Below are positions 43,953 through 52,654 of a DNA stretch of 54,284 nucleotides, piece by piece (positions within the stretch are counted from its first letter, which is position 1; each line of letters starts with the position of its first letter). A program made the position numbers and the translations under genes. The stretch spans positions 1,216 through 55,499 of the forward strand of contig NZ_MVAR01000016.1 in the NCBI RefSeq assembly GCF_001999325.1. Reading direction: 5' to 3'. The notes beneath the pieces are model-generated. The model saw only the letters and a list, made by a program, of their open reading frames with translations, ran no database searches and was not told where the DNA came from. The DNA is from Thioalkalivibrio versutus (GTDB taxonomy: Bacteria; Pseudomonadota; Gammaproteobacteria; Ectothiorhodospirales; Ectothiorhodospiraceae).

Positions 43953-44791
43953 TGCCGTTTGTCGGTGTCCTCCCCGAACGCGAGCATATCTTCCGGCCCG
44001 AGCCGTGCCGGGAGGTGGCCGTGTCCGACGCCGCCGCCTGGCGGCTCAATCCGGACCACCGGCATGTCTATGACAAACTGCATCTGGCCCTGGATGCCGG
44101 ACTGACCGCCGCGCCCTGCGGCGTGGCACCCACGGACCTCGGCATCGCGGCGGACGCCGAGGTCTTCGTCAAGCCGATCACCAACCTGGCCGGCATGGGG
44201 CTGAACGCACGCACCCTGCCGGCCAGCGACGTGCCGGCAGAGCCCGGCAGCTTCTGGTGCCAGCGCCTGCAAGGTACCCACACCAGCACCGACTGCCTGG
44301 TGGAGAACGGCGCGGCACGCTGGTTTGCCCACACCCGCGGTTCGGAGGCGAAGGACGCCGCCCGCCCGATCTACTGGGAGATCGGCGCCGCCGCGCCCGA
44401 GATCGAACCCTGGATCGCCGACTGGGTACGCCGCAACCTGGCCGGCTACAGCGGCCTCTGCAACATCGAACTGATCGGCGGCCGGCCGATCGAGGCCCAC
44501 CTGCGCGGCTCCAACGGCTTCTTCGACTTCTACGGCCCGGAGTTCATTTCAGCCTGGGTCGCGCTGGCCGACGGCGAGGCGTTCACCCCGCCCCCGCCCA
44601 TCCCCGGTGGCTTCGTGATCTCGGTGTTCGGCGAGGCCGACCTGCGGGATGACGACTTCCGGGCCGCCGAGGCGGCCGGCGTGAACCTGCAGCCCGATCC
44701 CTCCACCCCGGGCCGCGCCGCCATCCTGCGCTGCCGTGACCGCGAGGCCGGCTTCGCCATCTACCGACGACTCACCGGGCACACGCTGTAG
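43952..44791 (+). CDS. ATP-grasp-like protein coupled to the molybdoenzyme
   Basis: 279 aa from a GTG that shares one base with the upstream stop; GGAGG lies eight bases before it. Central features resemble the ATP-grasp fold: EVFVKPITNLAGMG (Lys strand with a Gly-rich loop) and GLCNIELIGGRPIEAHLRGS N (acidic metal-site strand IELI followed by an E-x-h-x-R). Other parts (FWCQRLQGTHTSTDCLVENG) fit the strand before the second lobe. Not matched to a named enzyme. Coupling to the molybdopterin oxidoreductase suggests a dedicated ligase, cofactor or substrate-handling role. The fold call is inference. Confidence 0.65.
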   Translation: MPFVGVLPEREHIFRPEPCREVAVSDAAAWRLNPDHRHVYDKLHLALDAGLTAAPCGVAPTDLGIAADAEVFVKPITNLAGMGLNARTLPASDVPAEPGSFWCQRLQGTHTSTDCLVENGAARWFAHTRGSEAKDAARPIYWEIGAAAPEIEPWIADWVRRNLAGYSGLCNIELIGGRPIEAHLRGSNGFFDFYGPEFISAWVALADGEAFTPPPPIPGGFVISVFGEADLRDDDFRAAEAAGVNLQPDPSTPGRAAILRCRDREAGFAIYRRLTGHTL

Positions 44792-44904
44792 CCAAGGCGC
44801 ACCGCTTCCGGAGCTGGCGTAGTCAGCGCGGATACCAGGATCAGGCGTGACAGGTCGAGACAGGGCAAAGGGTTGGGACCATCCCCATTCCGCGCCCCCA
44901 CCTG

Positions 44905-44943
44905 CGTCATCCCGGACACCGCAAAGCGGTGAGCCGGGATGAC
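44905..44943. repeat. R1-type half-repeat, copy 8
   Basis: GTCATCCCGGACACCGCAAA GCGGTGAGCCGGGATGACG, with flanks like those of copy 7. It lies in the 44792-45336 gap, which holds this and two R2 units but no gene. Confidence 0.8.
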
Positions 44944-45024
44944 GGAGCGTGATTTGTCACGGGTGCCGGGGCCAAGCCTGAGTCCTCTCTCCACCCTGGC
45001 CGATCGGCATCCGCGACAGTCCGG

Positions 45025-45062
45025 CCGATTGCCGCGGCCCCTATGAGGCCTCGCAATGGCGG
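45025..45062. repeat. R2 repeat, copy 11
   Basis: CCGATTGCCGCGGCCCCTAT GAGGCCTCGCAATGGCGG. Confidence 0.82.
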
Positions 45063-45170
45063 GGAATGGGGCCCGCGAACGGCCGGGGTCAGCGGGATAC
45101 CGGCGCAGGGTCACTGCACCTGAATGGCCCACATGCCCCGTTGCGCAGGAAGCGCGAGTGCCCCGTCCCT

Positions 45171-45203
45171 GTCATTGCGAGGAGCGCAGCGACGTGGCAA
45201 TCC
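45171..45203. repeat. R2-like repeat, inverted variant
   Basis: GTCATTGCGAGGAGCGCAGC GACGTGGCAATCC, the common bacterial GTCATTGCGAGG-type element, oriented opposite to copy 11. Confidence 0.7.
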
Positions 45204-45336
45204 AGCCGGGTGGCTTCCCCCTCGGGGGGATTGCCCGCGCCGCACTCGCCATAACGGGTTCTGGTGAGGCCGACCGCCCCGCGATCCAATCGGCGAGGCT
45301 GGAGAGGCCACGCCGGGGCGTTGCCCCGCGGCTGGC

Positions 45337-46248
45337 TCAGCGTACGGAGAGCCGCATGGTCATGGCGTGGGTTGCGCCCGCGGCAAGCGGGTAGGCGTCG
45401 TCGAGGGCGTTGGCGACTTCGACGCAGACCGTCTTGCGGTACTGGTCGTCGGGCATGTCCGCGAACGACTGGACACCTTCCGGGCCGGGGTTCCAGAGCA
45501 CGCTGCTGGCGCTGTTCTCGCGTTCGATGACGATCTCGCGCGCGTTGTCCCGGTCCTCGATCACGAGTGTGCCCGGTTGGCCGACGAACACCTGCTCCAT
45601 CGGGGTCGTCATGGCGACGTCGCCGGACTGCGTCCCGCGTTCACCGTCCGCCAGCTTGTCGATCCGCGTGGTCCCATCCAGCCCGCGCACCACCAGGCCC
45701 TCGGCCTCGCCCACGCCGAAGTAGGTGTGGAAGGCCTCCGACACACGCCACTCGCGATCGCTGCGGTTTTCGCCCTCCAGCGTCATCTCCAGGGCCTCGC
45801 CCAGGGTGACGTGCAGGCGCAGCGAGAACTCCAGCGGCCAGGCCTTGCGGATGTCGTCGTCCGGGGTCAGCACGAACACGACGTGCGTGGCATCGCCGAC
45901 CGATTCCACGGACTCGACATCCCAGAACGCATAGCGGGCGATCCCGTGGCCCTTCTTGTATTCGTCGCTCGGGTCGGGCCCCAGCGCGGCCGGATCGTAC
46001 GGGCCGAACCATGGCCAGCAGACGGGGACCCCGCCGCGCACCGGTTTCTTGCCGTCGTACAACGCGGTATCGCTCACCCACAGCACGTCGGCACCACCCT
46101 TCGGGCGATAGCTCAGCAGCGTCGCGCCGAAGGTCGTCAGGGTCGCGCTGCCGTGCGCGTTCTCGATATCGACCATCACCAGCGCATCCTGCTGACGAAA
46201 TCGCACTTCGGGATGCGGAAACTGTTCCGTGAGCGCTGCAACCGTCAT
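45337..46248 (-). CDS. D-hexose-6-phosphate mutarotase (YeaD-type aldose epimerase)
   Basis: 303 aa cytoplasmic galactose mutarotase-fold enzyme interconverting alpha and beta anomers of glucose-6-phosphate and related sugars. Family segments: TLTTFGATLLSYRPKGGADV, PVRGGVPVCWPWFGPY, GHGIARYAFWDV (His), SEAFHTYFGVGEA (catalytic His) and VLWNPGPEG, with a late VCVEVAN (Glu). An earlier TTG start exists, but AGGAG seven bases before the ATG at 46248 fixes the start. Monocistronic. Confidence 0.9.
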   Translation of the reverse strand: MTVAALTEQFPHPEVRFRQQDALVMVDIENAHGSATLTTFGATLLSYRPKGGADVLWVSDTALYDGKKPVRGGVPVCWPWFGPYDPAALGPDPSDEYKKGHGIARYAFWDVESVESVGDATHVVFVLTPDDDIRKAWPLEFSLRLHVTLGEALEMTLEGENRSDREWRVSEAFHTYFGVGEAEGLVVRGLDGTTRIDKLADGERGTQSGDVAMTTPMEQVFVGQPGTLVIEDRDNAREIVIERENSASSVLWNPGPEGVQSFADMPDDQYRKTVCVEVANALDDAYPLAAGATHAMTMRLSVR

Positions 46249-46395
46249 CTGATCTCTCCTGTCCGACAAGGGCTGAAGCGTAGCAGACCCCGTGGTGCAC
46301 CGAGTGCCTGCACGGGCGCCGGGATCAAGGACGCCGGATCAGGTCGGGCCTTCTGCCCCGGCATTGCGACCGACCGGCGGCCCAGCACGCTCCGA

Positions 46396-46432
46396 CCGAT
46401 TGCCACGGCCTCTGCGAGGCCTCGCAATGGCC
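46396..46432. repeat. R2 repeat, copy 12
   Basis: CCGATTGCCACGGCCTCTGC GAGGCCTCGCAATGGCC, right at the 3' end of the RES toxin gene. Confidence 0.85.
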
Positions 46433-46448
46433 GGTGTGGGTACGGCTG

Positions 46449-47195
46449 TCAGGCGGGTAGCGGCAGCCGGCCCTGGTAGTGGAACTGGGTCAGGGGAAAG
46501 TCGTGCAGGGCTCCGTCGCGGGGCTTGAGGAAACGGACGTGGTCGGCGGTGAGCTGGCACAGCCAGGGATCCTGGCGCGTGGGTTTGTTGCGGGTAAACG
46601 GGCGCGCATTGAAGAGCCCGAGGTTCAGGCCGGCCTCGTGATCGCGGGCGGACGGGTATTCGAACAGGTCGATGCCGGCCTCGCGCAGCGCGGCGCCCAG
46701 GGCCTGGGTGGCCTGATAGTCGGCGGGATGACGCAACAGGTCCGCGTGTTCAGCGAACGGGGGCTGATGGAGCTGCAAGCCATTGGGGCTCTGGTAGCGT
46801 GCGGCGAACAACGTGTGCTGGGTATCGAGCTTGCGCGGTGGCGGGGTCGCCATGCCATGCCAGAACACAAACCGGTAGTAGGCCGCCTCGGCGAGGACCG
46901 TGCGCTCGCGCAGGGCGCCGTAGAACAGGCTGGGTTCGTGGCGACGGCCGAAGCGCGATCCGTGACGTAGCGGCGGGTAGCGAAACGGCGTCGCCAGCAG
47001 GTAGTGCAGCCGTTCCGTACCCGGACGCCGGGGCGGCTTGGTGGCCTCCAGCATCTCTTCCAGAACGGCCTGGCGGTCGAGCGAGCTGACAATCTGGTTG
47101 GTGGCAACCTGCTCCTGGCTCTCCACCAGGCGCAGGACCTCCCCCCTCAGCATGACACGCGGCGCCGCTTCGACCAGGGCATCCCAGTCCGGCAT
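46449..47195 (-). CDS. RES-domain toxin (NAD+ phosphorylase family)
   Basis: 248 aa. RES-type residues are visible: HGSRFGRRHEPSLFYGALRE (Arg and Tyr), RTVLAEAAYYRF (Glu) and FEYPSARDHEAGLN (Ser). RES toxins degrade NAD+ by phosphorolysis and are neutralised by an Xre-like antitoxin. The gene lies 12 bases after the antitoxin, in the standard antitoxin-first order. GAGGG lies upstream of the ATG. No disruption seen, so probably an intact RES-Xre toxin-antitoxin module. Confidence 0.85.
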   Translation of the reverse strand: MPDWDALVEAAPRVMLRGEVLRLVESQEQVATNQIVSSLDRQAVLEEMLEATKPPRRPGTERLHYLLATPFRYPPLRHGSRFGRRHEPSLFYGALRERTVLAEAAYYRFVFWHGMATPPPRKLDTQHTLFAARYQSPNGLQLHQPPFAEHADLLRHPADYQATQALGAALREAGIDLFEYPSARDHEAGLNLGLFNARPFTRNKPTRQDPWLCQLTADHVRFLKPRDGALHDFPLTQFHYQGRLPLPA

Positions 47196-47207
47196 GTCAG
47201 GTTACCC

Positions 47208-47567
47208 TCATAGCTTGCCGCGGATCGCGTCGAGATATTCCAGCACGCCCACCAAACCCTGAACCGTGCGGATCTGCTCGGCGGGCACGCCTCCGGTGTG
47301 GTGGTTGTGCGTCTGCATCCAGTGTTTCATCGCACCGACATCCCCGCCGGTGAGGACATAGAGCGCGCGATAGCAGCGAATCAGCAACAGCGCCAGCTCA
47401 CCCGGCTTGCTGGCCGGCTCGATGTTGCCCCGACTGATATCCGTGCGGCCGCGCCCGACTACCTCGCCCAGCTCCGCCTGGGTCAGGCCCAGCGCCTTGC
47501 CGGCATTGACTAGCGCCTCGCGCAGGACCTCGGAACGTTCCGGGGCCAGAAGCTCTGCAGTGCTCAT
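47208..47567 (-). CDS. MbcA/ParS/Xre-family antitoxin
   Basis: 119 aa. An N-terminal Xre-like helix-turn-helix (ALGLTQAELGEVVGRGRTDI), then the C-terminal antitoxin-binding region: CYRALYVLTGGDVGAMKHWM QTHNHHTGGVPAEQI, ending GLVGVLEYLDAIRGKL, typical of the toxin-binding DUF2384-type domain. First gene of the pair with the RES toxin and presumably autorepressing. A strong GGAGGT lies before the ATG. Confidence 0.88.
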   Translation of the reverse strand: MSTAELLAPERSEVLREALVNAGKALGLTQAELGEVVGRGRTDISRGNIEPASKPGELALLLIRCYRALYVLTGGDVGAMKHWMQTHNHHTGGVPAEQIRTVQGLVGVLEYLDAIRGKL

Positions 47568-47592
47568 GGCTCACCTCCAGACAAACAGCAGT

Positions 47593-47619
47593 AAGCACAT
47601 ACTAGCACTCCATGTGCAT
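47593..47619. promoter_or_regulatory. Putative operator of the RES-Xre module
   Basis: AAGCACATAC, nine bases, ATGTGCATAC: GCACAT and ATGTGC form an inverted repeat within 30-50 bases of the antitoxin start, where an Xre autoregulator would bind. Binding is inferred. Confidence 0.45.
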
Positions 47620-47787
47620 ACTGCACATTCAAACCCTGCGCGACCTTTGGCCATCCGGCACCGCACGCGCCCATCGGTCCGGCCGCGCGAGACGCAACCG
47701 CGTGTTCGAGTGCTACGATCGGCGCGACGGATTCATTACGCCCTGCCCCAGACTCATGCAGGTCGGGGCACCACCGGAGAGGACGCC

Positions 47788-48114
47788 ATGCTGATCACGC
47801 TGCTGTTGATGATTGTGTTGCTGCTGGTGGCGGGCGCCTTGCTGATCTGGCAGGCGAGCATCATCTTCAGCCTGGAGATCGCGGACGGGAAACTGCGGGT
47901 GCGGCGCGGCGACCCGCCGATGCACTTCGAACATGCGGCCCGCGACATTGTCCGGCGCTACGGCGTCGAGAACGGGCGCCTGACTGCGGTTCGCACCGGC
48001 AAGGGGCTGCGCCTGCGCAGCTCGTCCTCCATCCCGAAGGAGGCGCACGGTGAACTGCAGGCCGCACTCCAGCGTGTAAAGGTGGGCCAGAAGCGCCGCA
48101 AGAAGCGCCGGTAA
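47788..48114 (+). CDS. DUF3634-like small membrane protein, paralogue 2
   Basis: 108 aa. A membrane helix (LITLLLMIVLLLVAGALLIW) followed by a basic cytoplasmic domain, LEIADGKLRVRRGDPP ... RRYGVENGRLTAVRTGKGLR, ending KVGQKRRKKRR. Homologous along its length to the protein at 25936. The start has GGAGAGG just upstream; the much longer open frame upstream overlaps the antitoxin promoter region and is not coding. Function unknown. Confidence 0.78.
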   Translation: MLITLLLMIVLLLVAGALLIWQASIIFSLEIADGKLRVRRGDPPMHFEHAARDIVRRYGVENGRLTAVRTGKGLRLRSSSSIPKEAHGELQAALQRVKVGQKRRKKRR

Positions 48115-48157
48115 CGCGCCCAGGCCAGACCGGCGCCACCGCACAACGTAGCCGGCA

Positions 48158-51100
48158 TCAGTCAGCGGCTGCGAGCAGACTGGCGTTGCCGCCGGCGGCG
48201 GTGGTGTCGATGCACAGGTGGCGCTCCACCACATAGCGCTCCGGCGCGATCAGGGCGGTCTCCAGCGCAATGATCGGCCCGTCGCGCAGCGCCAGCGCCT
48301 TGCTCAACCTGCGGGTCCACTCGCTGCTACCGACCGCGGCCACCGCCACCAGACCGTCGAGTAGAGTCAGCGTTTCCGGATCGACGACGCCGTCGATCCC
48401 CCGCAGCGGGACGTCGGCCTTTTGCAGCGCCCGCGCGGCGCGTTCGGCACCCGGGGCCACCATGACCACCGGACACCCCGCCCCCAGCGCCTGCGCCGCC
48501 TGCGCCAGTGCAACCTCCGCACCCGGCCCCAGGCACAGCACCGGACCGCGGGGATAGAGACGCAGGCGATTACTCTCGCCGGTCGGCCCCGGCAGCGTCT
48601 GCGGACTCGTGTCGAACGCCGCGGTCTCCGCCAGGGCCTGGCGCAGCAGCCCCGTGCGCTCCGGCAGCGCCTTGCGCAGCACCTCCATCCGGTCGGTGCG
48701 CGCGGCCCAGTCACCGGCATCCAGCGCGTCCAGGGCCTGCTGCAGGGTATCCCGGGTAACCCCGGGGGCCTCCGCATCCGGCGCCGCGGGGTGATCCGCG
48801 GCGACTGGCAGGCGGCGCCCGAAACGGGTCAGGTACAGCGGCCCGCCGGCCTTCGGGCCGGTGCCGGAGAGCCCCTCGCCGCCGAACGGCTGGGAACCGA
48901 CGATGGCGCCGATCTGGTTGCGGTTCACGTACTGGTTGCCCACGCGCAGGCGCTCGACCACCTGCTGCACGCGATCGTCGATGCGGGTATGCAGGCCGAA
49001 GGTCAGGCCGTAGCCGCGGGCATTGATGGCATCCACCACGGCGTCCAGGTCCCGCGCGCGAAAGCGCGCGACGTGCAGCACGGGGCCGAATACCTCGCGC
49101 TCCAGGGCCTCGATCCCCGGGAGCCGGACGATAGAGGGGCCGACAAAACGTCCGGTCTCCGGCACCGGCAGCGACTTCACCAGGCATCCCTGCTCCTCCT
49201 GCGCCTTCAGGTAATCGCGGATATCCGCCTGTGCCTCGGCATCGATCACCGGCGAGACGTCGGTCGCCAGTTGCCAGGGATCGCCGATGGTCAGCGCGTC
49301 CATCGCGCCCTGCAGCATCTCCAGCAACCGGTCATGGGCCTCGTCCTGCACGTAGAGCATGCGCAGCGCGGAGCAGCGCTGCCCGGCGGACTGGAAGGCG
49401 GAGGCAAGGATGTCGCGCACCGCCTGTTCGGTCAGCGCGGAGCTGTCGACGATCATCGCGTTCAGCCCGCCGGTCTCGGCGATCAGGACAGCGTCCGGCC
49501 CGGCGTTGTCCGCCAGGCTGCGATGGATCCGCTGCGCCACCTCGGTGGAGCCGGTAAAGCAGACCCCACTGATGCGCGGATCGGCGGTGAGCGGCCCGCC
49601 GACGGACGGGCCGTCACCCGGCAACAACTGCAGGGCGGTCTCCGGCAGGCCGGCCTCGCGCATCAGCTCCACCGCGCGGGTGGCGATCAGCGGGGTCTGC
49701 TCGGCCGGCTTGGCCAGCACGGTATTGCCCATCGCCAGGGCCGCGGCGACCTGCCCGGTGAAGATCGCCAGCGGGAAGTTCCACGGGCTAATGCAAACGA
49801 ACACCCCGCGCGGCTCCAGCTCCGCCTCCTCTTCCAGCCGTTCGGCCTCGCCGGCGTAGTAGCGCAGGAAGTCGACCGCCTCGCGCACCTCGGCGATGCC
49901 GTCCCATACGGTCTTGCCGGCCTCGCGGTTGGCCAGCGCGATCAGCTCGGGGGCGTGCGCCTCGTAACGATCCGCGATGGCGCGCAGCAGGTCCGCCCGT
50001 GCCGCGACCGGGTGCGCCGACCAGTCGACAAACCCCATCAATGCGGCCCGCAGGGCCTGCTCGACTTCCTCCACCGTGGCCTCGCGCACCGCCCCCACCA
50101 CGTCGTCGGGGTCGGCAGGAGAAACCGCGGCGCGGGGTTCGCCCTGTGGCGCGTGCCCCGCGGCCAGCATCGGCGCCGCCTGCCAGCGCATCCGCGCGAA
50201 GGCCTCGCGCGCCTCGAGCAGCGGCAGGATGGAGGCGGGTTCGTTAACGCAGTAGCCACGCGAGTTCTGCCGCTGCGGCTGGTAGAGATCAGCCGGGTCG
50301 CGGATGGCCGGGTTGGCGATGGTGTCGCCGAGGGCATCCAGCTCGGCGAGCGGGTCGCGGGCGATCTCCGCCGGCGCGATGGCGCTGTCCACCACCTGGT
50401 TGACGAAAGAGCTGTTGGCGCCGTTTTCCAGCAGGCGACGCACGAGATAAGCCAGCAGGTCACGATGCGCGCCCACCGGGGCGTAGATGCGGCAGCGGGT
50501 GCCGGCCGTTGCCTTGACGATGGCGTGCACCGACTCGCCCATGCCGTGCAGGCGCTGGAACTCGAAGCCGTCGCGATCGTCTCCGGCCATGGCCAGCACC
50601 GCCGCACAGGTATGCGCGTTGTGGGTGGCGAACTGTGGGTAGATGCGGTCGCGCCGGTCCAGCAGCATCTGCGCGCAGGCGATGTAGCTGACATCGGTAT
50701 TCACCTTGCGCGTGAACACCGGGAAGTGTTCCACACCCCGTTCCTGCGCCAGCTTGATCTCGGTATCCCAGTAGGCGCCCTTGACCAGGCGCACCATGAT
50801 CCGCCGCTCCAGGTGCTCCGCCAGCGCGTAAAGCGCCTCGATCACCGGCGCCGCGCGGCGGCCGTAGGCCTGCACGACCACGCCGAAGCCGTCCCAGCCG
50901 GCCAGTTCCGGATCCGCCAGCAGGGCCTCGATCACGTCCAGCGACAACTCCAGGCGATCCTGCTCCTCGGCGTCGATGTTGAAACCGATTCCGGCCCGCG
51001 CCGCCTGCCGTGCTAGTTCCCGCGCCCGCGGCACGAGTTCCGCCATCACCGTCGCGCGGTGGGTGTACTCGTAACGGGGATGCAGCGCGGAAAGCTTGAC

Positions 51101-51835
51101 CGAGACGCCGGGACTGGAACGCACGTCGCCCTGCGCCTGCTTCGCGATCTCCGCGATAGCCGTGGCATAGGCCTCGTGATAGCGCCGGGCGTCGGCATCG
51201 GTACGCGCCGCCTCGCCGAGCATGTCGTAGGAATAGGTGTAGCCCTCGCGCTCCATCTCGCGCGCGTTGCGCATCCCCTGGGCAATCGTCTCGCCGAGCA
51301 CGAACTGGCGCCCCAGCAGCTTCATCGACTGCGCCACGGCAGTACGCACCAGCGGCTCGCCGACCCGCCGGATCAGCTCGCGCAATGCGGCGGCCGGGCG
51401 CTGCGGGTCGTCGCTCAGCACCTTGCCGGTCAGCATCAAGGCCCAGGTAGAGGTGTTCACCAGCGACGACGAGGAATGCCCGAGGTGGGCGCCCCAGTCG
51501 GAGGGCTCGATCTTGTCCTGGATCAGGTCGTCGATGGTCTCGGCGTCCGGCACCCGCAGCAGGGCCTCCGCCAGACACATCAGACCGACACCCTCCTCGG
51601 TGGACAGGCCGTACTCGGCGAGAAAGCTCTCCAGCATCGACGGCGATGTGTCGGCGCGCACCCGCTCGACGATGCGCGCGCCCTCGGCCGCGATACGGGC
51701 GCGGGCTTCGGCATCCAGCCGGATGGCGGCCCGCAGGTCGCGCAACACGGCCGCCTCGTCGGCCCCGTATGCCGCCCGGATGCGGGCACGATACGGGTCG
51801 AGGACAGTGTCCTGCTGGGATTCGGGCTGCTGCAT
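48158..51835 (-). CDS. putA: Bifunctional proline dehydrogenase / L-glutamate-gamma-semialdehyde dehydrogenase
   Basis: 1225 aa PutA that oxidises proline to glutamate through P5C with FAD and NAD+. The N-terminal half holds the proline dehydrogenase barrel (SVKLSALHPRYEYTHR, FNIDAEEQDRLELSLDVIE, VRLVKGAYWDTEIK, YLVRRLLENGANSSFVNQV). The C-terminal half is an aldehyde dehydrogenase: ISPWNFPLAIFTGQVAAALA, FTGSTEVAQRI, E787 in ETGGLNAM and nucleophile C821 in SAGQRCSALRML, 34 residues apart as usual. A C-terminal extension of about 200 residues follows. The DNA-binding ribbon-helix-helix of long E. coli-type PutA is absent, so it should not autorepress. GGAG lies upstream of the ATG. Confidence 0.96.
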   Translation of the reverse strand: MQQPESQQDTVLDPYRARIRAAYGADEAAVLRDLRAAIRLDAEARARIAAEGARIVERVRADTSPSMLESFLAEYGLSTEEGVGLMCLAEALLRVPDAETIDDLIQDKIEPSDWGAHLGHSSSSLVNTSTWALMLTGKVLSDDPQRPAAALRELIRRVGEPLVRTAVAQSMKLLGRQFVLGETIAQGMRNAREMEREGYTYSYDMLGEAARTDADARRYHEAYATAIAEIAKQAQGDVRSSPGVSVKLSALHPRYEYTHRATVMAELVPRARELARQAARAGIGFNIDAEEQDRLELSLDVIEALLADPELAGWDGFGVVVQAYGRRAAPVIEALYALAEHLERRIMVRLVKGAYWDTEIKLAQERGVEHFPVFTRKVNTDVSYIACAQMLLDRRDRIYPQFATHNAHTCAAVLAMAGDDRDGFEFQRLHGMGESVHAIVKATAGTRCRIYAPVGAHRDLLAYLVRRLLENGANSSFVNQVVDSAIAPAEIARDPLAELDALGDTIANPAIRDPADLYQPQRQNSRGYCVNEPASILPLLEAREAFARMRWQAAPMLAAGHAPQGEPRAAVSPADPDDVVGAVREATVEEVEQALRAALMGFVDWSAHPVAARADLLRAIADRYEAHAPELIALANREAGKTVWDGIAEVREAVDFLRYYAGEAERLEEEAELEPRGVFVCISPWNFPLAIFTGQVAAALAMGNTVLAKPAEQTPLIATRAVELMREAGLPETALQLLPGDGPSVGGPLTADPRISGVCFTGSTEVAQRIHRSLADNAGPDAVLIAETGGLNAMIVDSSALTEQAVRDILASAFQSAGQRCSALRMLYVQDEAHDRLLEMLQGAMDALTIGDPWQLATDVSPVIDAEAQADIRDYLKAQEEQGCLVKSLPVPETGRFVGPSIVRLPGIEALEREVFGPVLHVARFRARDLDAVVDAINARGYGLTFGLHTRIDDRVQQVVERLRVGNQYVNRNQIGAIVGSQPFGGEGLSGTGPKAGGPLYLTRFGRRLPVAADHPAAPDAEAPGVTRDTLQQALDALDAGDWAARTDRMEVLRKALPERTGLLRQALAETAAFDTSPQTLPGPTGESNRLRLYPRGPVLCLGPGAEVALAQAAQALGAGCPVVMVAPGAERAARALQKADVPLRGIDGVVDPETLTLLDGLVAVAAVGSSEWTRRLSKALALRDGPIIALETALIAPERYVVERHLCIDTTAAGGNASLLAAAD

Positions 51836-51927
51836 CGGCCTGCTCCCGTGTAAAGGGGGTCCCTGTACCCGGCCCGGGCGCCTTCGGTCACCTTACCCGG
51901 TGAAAGCGCAGGCCCGGGCGCAGGGCA

Positions 51928-52581
51928 TCACAGGTGACCGGTCTTCACGTAGATCAGCGTCTCCTCCTCCACCCAGGGGTCGTGCTGACTCGAATGCGGG
52001 CTGCGGATCCACGTGCCGGCGGGATAGCGCCCGTGCTCGTCGATGAATTCGCCGGACAGCACCAGGATCTCCTCCCCGCCCCAGTGCCGGTGGGGCTGGA
52101 AATGCTCCCCCGCCGGCCAGTGCACCAGTGCGGTGTGTTCGGCACCGAAGCTGTGCAGATGCAGGACGCGCAAGCCGCCGATGCCCGGCTGGAAGGGCGC
52201 CGAGTGGGTATCCACCACCACCTTCTCGCGGTCCTCGGGCGCGAACTGCTCCAGCTTCACGAACAGCGTGCAGCCGGGATCCGAGTGCGGCGTGTGGCGG
52301 GAACCCGGCGGATTGCGCAGGTAGGTGCCGGCGGGATAGTCACCGGTTTCGTCGGAGAACACGCCGTCCAGTACCAGGATCTCCTCGCCCAGCGCATGCG
52401 TGTGCGGCGGGAAGCGGGCTCCGGGCTGGAACTGCACGATGCTGGTGGCGCGGCCCGCTTCCGCCTGCTCGCGTTCCAGCGGCTTGCGCACCACGCCGTC
52501 GGCACGGCTGCCGCTCCAGGGCTGCGCCGCCGTCTCCACGACCACCGGCCGGTTCAGATCCAGGTTCAGGGCTCCCGTCAT
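51928..52581 (-). CDS. Double-cupin protein (ChrR-like cupin domains)
   Basis: 217 aa with two tandem cupin domains. Domain 1 has PPHTHALGEEILVLDGVF (H-x-H and Glu metal ligands) and PAGTYLRNPPGSRHTPHSDP; domain 2 repeats the pattern: HRHWGGEEILVLSGEFIDEH and PAGTWIRSPHSSQHDP. This is the ChrR C-terminal cupin type, but the zinc-binding anti-sigma N-terminus of ChrR is missing. A metal-dependent dioxygenase-like or sensing role is possible. It lies between putA and the Spy-like gene on the same strand. GGAG precedes the ATG. Confidence 0.85.
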   Translation of the reverse strand: MTGALNLDLNRPVVVETAAQPWSGSRADGVVRKPLEREQAEAGRATSIVQFQPGARFPPHTHALGEEILVLDGVFSDETGDYPAGTYLRNPPGSRHTPHSDPGCTLFVKLEQFAPEDREKVVVDTHSAPFQPGIGGLRVLHLHSFGAEHTALVHWPAGEHFQPHRHWGGEEILVLSGEFIDEHGRYPAGTWIRSPHSSQHDPWVEEETLIYVKTGHL

Positions 52582-52654
52582 GCGCGCTCCGACCGTCTTT
52601 TCAATCGAACACAGCCCCGGCCGGTTAGTTCCTTTCCGGCAAGGGCACGGGCGT

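Noticed and set aside
48422-51016. 864-codon plus-strand frame opposite putA
   Set aside because: Exact antisense of a highly conserved PutA coding region; long opposite frames are a by-product of high GC. The same applies to the 844-codon frame opposite katG and the 743-codon frame opposite the molybdoenzyme gene.
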